Shown piece by piece: positions 42,101 to 51,100 of a stretch of DNA of 64,000 bases. Under the pieces are notes generated by a model, which did not search any database, was not told the origin of the DNA, and was given only the letters and a program-made list of their open reading frames with translations. Position 1 is the first letter of the stretch, and the number at the start of each line of letters is the position of its first letter. The stretch is taken from contig NZ_JABULX010000013.1 of assembly GCF_013328345.1 (NCBI RefSeq), positions 1 to 64,000 of the forward strand, written 5' to 3'. Made by a program: the position numbers and the translations under genes. This DNA comes from Marinifaba aquimaris (lineage in GTDB: Bacteria > Pseudomonadota > Gammaproteobacteria > Enterobacterales > Alteromonadaceae).

Positions 42101-45100
42101 TGAAAGAGTGCTATCTGAATATCCAACAGTTAGTCAAGCTGTTGTCATTGATTTAGAGGTGCATAATCGCAAAGCATTAGTTGCTTATATTGTCAGTAAT
42201 AATGATAGTCAGCTGAACGCTGATGAATTATCTGAATTCTTACGTCAGCGCTTACCCGAATACATGGTGCCGTCGAGTTTTAACTCAATTACCGATATTC
42301 CATTAACTGCAAATGGCAAGTTAAACAGAAAAGCCTTGGCTGTACCTGATATTGAAACTTTAGATGAGTACACCCCTGCAAGTACTGAAACTGAACATTG
42401 CTTAGCAGAGATTTGGCAGCAGGTATTGGCGAAGCAACAAATTGGTATTCATGACAATTTCTTTAGAATTGGTGGTGACTCAATTTTAGCTATTCGCGTT
42501 ATTGCTAAAGCAAAAGCAGCGGGCTTAAATTTCTATGTTAGCGATCTGTTGGCTAAACCAACTATTGCTGAATTATCTAAGCTAGATGGCCAAGAGCAGC
42601 GCATTGAAACATATCAGCCTTTCTCTGTCATTAGTCACCAAGATGCGTCGTTATTTGCTTCACCACAAGATCGTACTCTTGTTGATGCTTATCCTGCATC
42701 ATTAATGCAAACGGCCATGTTGTTGGAGTCAGTTCGTCAGTCTGGGACTTATCACGATGTCTTTAATTATTACATCAACGCGCATTTTGATTTAGCTAAG
42801 TTAGAAGCCGTTATTGCTGAACTGACTGAGCAACATGAAGTATTTCGAACGGCATTCTTTGATAACGAAGAGTACGGTTTTATGGCTGCGGTTTATGACT
42901 CGGTCGACACCACTATCGATGTGCTTACTCAAGATATATCCGTTGATGAATTAATTGCCCACGAACACGGTCGATTCTTCGAATTTTCAACGCCTGGGCT
43001 GTTTCGCTTTATTGTCAGTAAGGTGGGTGACAGTGGGTTTCGTCTGACCTTTTCATTCCACCATGCATTAATGGACGGTTGGAGTGTTGCCAATATGATG
43101 AAGCAACTCACTGATCTATATCAGTCGGTTGAGCCAATCGAAAAGGGCGTTCAACTTCACTATGGCCAATATATTCAAAATGAATTGGCTGCGATTAACA
43201 ATGAGTCACTAACCCAATTTTGGCAATCATACCTTGCGGGTTATCAATTACCTGAATATGGCTTATCAAGTCGCACGTCAGGGCAAGCGCTGGCTTATCA
43301 GTACAGTTTAAGTGAAAGTGAATCAGCGGGTATTTTGGCATTGTCGGCCCAGTTGGGTGTGTCTGTTGATACTGTCTTTTTGACGTTATTCCATTCAACT
43401 ATGTGCCTGATGTATGGCTGTGATGATTTAGCAATTGCGCTAGTAGTGAATAACCGCCTCGAGCAAGATGGCGGTGACAGCCAACTTGGTTTATTCCTCA
43501 ATACGGTGCCACTGCGTGCTACGTTTGATAAAACTGAAACTGACATTCGCACTCACATCAACAATATTGCAAAGCACAAAGGGGAAGTACTTGCTCATAA
43601 ACACTTACCTCTGAGTCACATTAAATCGCTTTGGGATGATCAACAAGTATTGTTTGATTGTATTTTCAACTATGTTCACTTCCATATGTTTGATGAACAA
43701 AGTCAGGCCGCACCTGTACTTGAAGGTGAGCAGTCTTTTGAAAGAACCGATATTCCCGTGTCGTTAACGGTTGCAAGACATCAGGACCAATTGACGCTAT
43801 CGCTCAGTGCAAACGAAAACCATATTAGCGCGACCTGTTTTAATCAAATTAAGGCGTACTTAATAGCAAGTGTCGCACGAGCAAACAGTACTCAGGCTAA
43901 ATCACTATTTGAACTGACTGATGCAGATAATTTACTGCTAAAAAACTGGAATAACACGGATGTTCAATACCCTGCAGTAAGCACGCTGCATCAATGTTTT
44001 GAGCAGCAAGCCAATAGTGAACCAGAAGCGATTGCATTGCATTTCGATGGCGCATCGATGACTTATCGTCAGCTCAATGAAAAAGCCAATCAGTTGGCTC
44101 ATATGATTCAAAGTCATCAGCAACAAAAGGCTGATGGCAAAGACGCAGAGCCATTAGTTGCCTTGTATTTGGAACGCGGCTTTGACATGGTTGTTGCCAT
44201 GTTAGCGGTACTAAAAGCCGGTGCAGCTTATGTACCTATTTCAACTGCTTACCCTAGTGAAAGAACTGACTTTATTTTGAGTGATACAAAGGCCTCATTA
44301 GTCATCACTCACGGTATGCATCGCCAGAGATTTATCCACCAATGCGATACTGTCGAAGTGGATGACGAACAGACCTTGGCATTGTATCAAACAACGAATT
44401 TGGGCAAGTCAGTTCAAAGCAGTCACCTAGCTTATGTGATTTATACGTCAGGTACGAGTGGTAAGCCAAAAGGCGTAATGGTAGAGCACAAAAATGCATT
44501 ACACCTTGTTCAAGCACAAACCAAAGCATTTGATGCTGATAAATGCCAGCGAGCGTTACAGTTTGCTTCTTATGTATTCGATGCCAGTGTTTCAGAGATA
44601 TTTGTGAGCTTACTCAACGGCCACGAACTATTCATTTGTACCGAGCAAGAGCGCCTAGATACTCAAGCATTGAGCCTCTTGATTGAATCTAATGGTATTG
44701 AGCTAGCGACCATTCCACCCATTGTATTAGCTCAAATTGAAACTCAAGTAATGGCTTCGGTTAAAAGCTTGGTCAGCGCGGGTGAGGTGCCAAGTGAGTC
44801 TATTCTGGACAGGTTTAGCCAAGTTTGTCAGGTCATTAATGCTTACGGCCCAACTGAAATTAGTGTGTGTGCAACAGCACATCGTTACCAAGTTGGGGAT
44901 CTCAATACCAATATTGGTTTAGCGCTTGATAACGTTAAGCTTTACGTACTTGATAAACAGTTAAATCCAGTGCCGGTTGGTAGTGTTGGCGAGTTGTATA
45001 TAGCGGGTGCAGGTGTTGCTCGCGGTTACCTGAACCGCGCGGAATTAACCGCAGAACGCTTTATCGACAACCCTTTTACTGATGCTTTTGATAAAGGCGA

Positions 45101-48100
45101 GGGGGAGAACCGCATTTACAAAACGGGCGATATTGTCCGTCGGTTAGCAGATGGGTGCTTAGAGTACCTAGGACGGAATGATGCACAAATTAAGATCCGT
45201 GGTCATCGAATTGAACCCAGTGAAATTAGCCATGTTATAGAGCAATTTAGTGCGGTTAATCAAGCCATTGTGATTGATAAAGGTGAAGGTACTCACAAAT
45301 ACCTGGCTGCTTATGTTGTACTGGCATCAGATAAAGACTATCAGTTGGCTGAGCTGCAGGCATTTTTAGCTGAAAGATTAGCCGACTATATGTTGCCATC
45401 AGCCATTACTGTGCTTGATGAAGTCCCGCTAACGATAAACGGCAAACTGGATATCAGGCGTTTACCTGAACCTGACTTAGTTGCAAATAATCAATATGTC
45501 GCGCCTAGAAACGAACTTGAGAGTCAATTGTGTCAAATTTGGCAAGATGTTCTCGTTGTTGAGCAGGTGGGAATTGAGGATAACTTCTTCGGCATTGGTG
45601 GTAACTCTATCACGGCGGTTAAATTAACCGCAGCGTGTAGAAAAGAGTTAGGGATGGAGCTATCTCTAACTATGTTATTTGAACATAAAACGATAGCTGC
45701 AATAGCCGCTAATTTGGATTCACAGCCTACTATTGTTATTCCTGCCTATCAGCAAGACGATTACCCATTGTCATTTGCTCAGGAGCGCCTTTTATTTATC
45801 GAGCGGTTTGAGCAAGGATCAAGTGCTTATCACATTCCGGCATTCTTTAAGCTTAAAGATGACATTAATTGGTCGGCACTAATCAGCGCATTTGAGTATA
45901 TTGCCCAGCGTCATAAAGTCTTAAAAACAGTATATAAAACCGATAGTCAAGGCGTCGATTATCCATCAGTCGTTAACCATCAAGTAACGGTGGCAGATAA
46001 GTTTTTAGCAGAACACGAAGATTTATTTACTGCAGTGCAGCAAGAGATTACAAAGCCTTTCGATTTAAGCGGTGAAATGCCTATGAGGCTTGTTCGTTAT
46101 GTCGCCAAGGGCCAAGCCTATTTACTGATTCTTTGGCACCATATTGCATTTGATGGCTGGTCGACGGATATATTTTTATCAGAATTAGCGCAAGCTTATC
46201 AGGCGGCATCTAATGGTGAAGCCATCAATTTAATCGAACCTGAAATTAGTTATGCCGATTATGCCAAGTGGCAAAGAGAGTATCTGCAAGGTGAGGTATT
46301 ACAAAACCAATTAGATTATTGGCAAGGGGCATTGTCTGGTTATGAAACACTATCATTGCCAACGGATAAAACGCGCAATAAAGAGAGTGACTACCGAGGT
46401 AACGATTTGCACTTTACGTTATCTGAAGGTTTGTCTAATCAACTGCGCATCCTTGCTAAATCTGAGCAAACAACCTTGTACACCGTATTGCTAAGTGGCT
46501 TTTATATCACTTTAGCTAATATTTCTGGTCAGTCTGACATCGTAGTTGGGACACCAGCAGATAACCGACATCATGCTCAAACTCAGTCTCTTATTGGCTT
46601 TTTTATCAACTCTTTAGCGTTGAGAGCTCAAGTCGATGACGATACTTTAGTGAGTGCGTTTATTCAGCAGGTACACAGAGTTGTTACTTCGGCTAAGCAA
46701 AATCAAGATGTACCTTTTGAAAAGCTTGTCGACTTGCTTAAGGTTGAGCGTGAGCCTTCGCGCCATCCTATTTTCCAAGTGTTATTTAGTGTGCAGCATT
46801 TTGGTGAAAATGAAGCAGATCAATCTTTATTGCCTTTCATTGAGCAAGCATTTAGCAGTGATGATGCCTTGTACAGTCCTGCCAAGTTTGATTTGAGTTT
46901 GTTTTTAGATGATGGCCACCAGCAAATTTCAGGTATGTTTAACTATGCAATTGGCCTTTTTGATAAAGCAACGATTGAGCGTTTTAAACATGCCTTTGAA
47001 CACGTGCTGGTTAAAATGGTTGAGCAAACCCGTTCGCCAATCTATCAAATTAGTGAATTACCTGACTCACAGCGAGACTACTTGCTTAATCATTTTAACA
47101 ATAATGATGTTGCCAGAGAAAATCGGTTCACGCTAGCGCAGCAGTTTGAACAACAGGTAAGCGCGAACCCTGACCAAATCGCTTTGGTATGTGGCTCGGA
47201 GCCACTGAGTTATCAGGCGCTAAATCAGCAAGCAAATCAGTTAGCTCACCACATTAAGGCGCTTTACTTAGCGAATTCGGGTACTGATATCAAAGGCGAT
47301 ACTTTGATTGGCCTGTATTTCGATCGCGGTATCGATATGATGGTCAGTATGATTGCAGTGCTCAAAGCGGGGGCGGCATATGTCCCTATTTCACCTGATT
47401 ATCCTGAGCAACGCAGTCAATTCATCCTTTCAGATACGGATACAAGACTGGTCCTAACAAATGACAAATATGTCGATGTACTTGAGCGTTTGTCAAAGCC
47501 AGCAGTCGATATTCTATCCGTTGATAAAAAAGCAATATTAGACACCTACAGCGAAGAAAATCCACAAGCGAGTAATGCCCTTAGTGATTTAGCTTATGTC
47601 ATTTATACCTCTGGCACGACGGGTAAACCTAAAGGGGTGATGATTGAACAGCAAAATGTGAATCATTACTTGCAGGTTATTAACCAAACGTTGCCATCTG
47701 CATTTAACAACATCGATTTTTCTTCAAACTATTGTTTTGATTTATCGGTTACGACAACACTTTGCCCATTGATGAGTGGCCAGTGTATATATATTTATCA
47801 GGGCGATATCAGTGACATAGAAGCTTACCAACATCACTTAGAACAACACCCGATTAACTTTATTAAAACGACGCCAAGTATTGCGCATTTAGCTTTAGCT
47901 CAATCAAACCTTTTTGTTGAGACCTTAATGTTAGGTGGTGAAGCGTTAAGCACAACACATTTAGCTGATTTGTCAGCGCATACCAAGCAGATATTTGACG
48001 AATACGGGCCGACTGAAACAACTGTTGGTGCGATGATCTCACAAGTGCATCCGCCGTTGGATAAAGGGATTGGTAAAGGTTATCCGAACGTCAAACTTTA

Positions 48101-51100
48101 TAATCTAAATGACAGGTTGCAGTTAGTGCCACTGGGAACACCTGGGGAGCTTTATATTGCAGGTGCCGGTCTTGCCCGCGGGTATTTGAATCGCCCAGCG
48201 TTAACGGCCGAACGATTTATCGACAATCATTTAATGAATGCTCGTGATGAATTACACGGTTACTCACGCTTGTATAAAACAGGTGACATTGTTCGATTCT
48301 GCCCTGATGACAATGAAGGTGTTGGTCATGTTGAGTATATGGGGCGAAATGATAGCCAAGTTAAAATACGAGGCTATCGAGTTGAATTACTTGAAATAGA
48401 ACAAGTATTAGCAACACATCCGGCTATTAATCAGGCTGTAGTGACTACCTATGGTTCAGAAGGTAAACAGGGTGTTGCGGCTTATTACCTGGCTGATGAC
48501 GCGAATGAGTTGACTCATAATGAGTTAACAGCGTTTATGACCACTCATTTAGCTGAATACATGGTACCAAGTCACTTCATCAAAATTGATAGTATTCCGC
48601 TGACTGTTAACGGTAAGATCGATTTTTCAGCGTTACCTGAACCCATATTATTAAGTGAAGATACTTACCTTGAAGCAAGTAATGAACTAGAAGAAAAGTT
48701 AGTTGGTATTTGGCAAACGTTACTCGGTTTAGAAAAAATAGGCGTTCAAGATAATTTCTTCCGTATTGGTGGCGACTCCATTCTCAGTATTCAGTTGGTC
48801 AGCCGTTTGCGAAAAGCAGGTTACCAATTACAGGTAAGGGATATCTTTAATGCCCCAACGATAGCTCAATTATCAAACTTATTAAGTACTACCAATAATA
48901 CCCAAGCAATCGAAGCAGAGCAGGGGCTTTTATCGGGTTCATTTGACTTGCACCCTGTTCAGCAATGGTTTTTTGAACGCGGTTTGGCAAAAGAAAACCA
49001 TTGGAACCAAGCTTTTAGCTTAGCTATACCCAATCAATTAACCCAATTGGCGCTAGAGCAAGCTTTAAATAAATTGATTCATCAGCACGATATGTTGCGC
49101 TGTACATTTGAGCGTTCGAGTTCTGGTCAGGTATTACAGCAATATCACGATTATTCAGCCGAACTAGTCGCACAGGTATCACTTGTGTCTATTGCAGGCA
49201 TGGATTCAACGGCAATACAGCAGCGTTTAACAGAACTGCAAAATGACTTTGACATCACTGACGGTCCGCTTTGGCGAGCAGTGCGGCTAACAGGGTTTAC
49301 CGATGGCCACGATAGGCTCTTTTTAGCATTTCACCATTTAATTATTGATACTGTTTCTTGGCGAATTATTGCTGATGACTTACGTGATTTTGTGGAGGGG
49401 GTAGATTTACCAGAAAAGACCAGTAGCTATCGACAATGGGTTGGTTTTTTAAATGAATATGCCGAAAACTATCCTCAAGAGACGCGTTATTGGCAATCTG
49501 TGCTCACAAAGCAAGTGGATACTTGGCTTGTGGCAGGTGCAACACCCAATAGCCACCAATTCAGTTTGTCGAATGAGCTAAGCGAACAGTTATTGCAACA
49601 TGCCAATAATGCATTCAATACTGAGATTAACGATTTGTTATTAAGTGCTTTAAGCCGAGCATTAACACAAACGTTTAAACGAAGTGAGTGTGTGATCACG
49701 TTAGAAGGCCATGGTAGAGAGTCGCTTAATGAGTCTTTAGATGTGTCGAGAACGGTGGGGTGGTTCACCACTATGTATCCTGTTGAGCTGGTTCACTATC
49801 AAGACAATGCCGATTTAATTATTCAGACTAAAGAAATGTTACGCCAAATCCCAAATAAAGGGGTGGGGTATGGCGCATTGAAAAAACAAGGTGTACTGGA
49901 TGCTGCATACACGACTAAGGTGTGTTTTAACTACTTAGGGCAGATTAATTCAGTATCACAAGAGGCTTTATCTGATTGGCAGATTAGTGCTGAGCAAACA
50001 GGTGAACACAGTGCCAGGGAAAATCGCGATAACTTTATTATCAACATTAATGGTGCAATTATCGACGGCCGTCTCGGCTTTAAATTGGATACCCAAATAG
50101 CCACAGCGCAAGCTAGCCAGCTAGCGGCTGCATTTGAACAGGCACTGAGCGAAATTATAACGTATGCAAGTGATAAGGCAGCACTGGGTACTGAGAGCAC
50201 GCCAAGTGACTATGCGGTAGATAATTTAAGTTTAACGCACCTTCGCAAGTTACAAACAAACTACGAAATTGAAGCTATTTACCCAGCGACCAGTTTACAG
50301 CAAGGTTTTATCTATCATTATTTAAGCCAACCTGACGATGATGCATATCGCGTACAAGTCCTGCTTGATTATGATTACCCGCTTGATATTAACTTGTATC
50401 AACAAGCGTGGGCCGCAGCATCACTGCGTTTCCCAATCTTACGAACGTGTTTTGACTGGCAAGACGATGCTTTGCAAATTATTACTGCTAATTGCAGTAT
50501 CACAGAAGCTAACTTCAATTTTGTTGATATCAGTGAGCTCAATGAGTCTGAGCGTGAACAAGCAATAATCGATATTCAACAACAAGACCGACAAGTCGCT
50601 TTTGACTTGAGCCAACCCGGGTTACTGCGTTTTACCATTATCAAGCAATCTGCCAGCAGTTATACCGTTTTGAAATCTGAGCATCACAGCATTGGTGATG
50701 GTTGGAGTGGCGCTATTTTATTAGAAGTGGTCCACGACAATTATCAGCAGCTTAGCAAGCAAAGCACTATTTTACCTGTGGTTGATAAGGCTTATGTGGC
50801 GGCTCAAGAGCATTATCAGCAAGAAAACCAAGCGACTAAGGATTACTGGTTAAGAACAACTAACCAATTTACCCAAGTAAATGATATTAACCTCTTGTTC
50901 AGTCAGCCTATAAACCTAAATCAACCGATTGAAGTAAATACGCCTGCTGAACAAAAGCTGGTGATTTCAGGTTGTGATTACCAATCGATAAAAGCGATGT
51001 GTCGAAATATCGGGGTGACCACCAACGCTGCACTGCAGTTTGCATGGCATAAGCTCATTCAAATTTACACGCAAGATGAGCAAACGATAGTTGGTACCAC

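Noticed and set aside
20959-50568. Many 60-130 residue ORFs in other frames inside the NRPS genes
   Set aside because: They lie in alternate frames of intact megasynthase domains, repeat between homologous modules, and show no family features.
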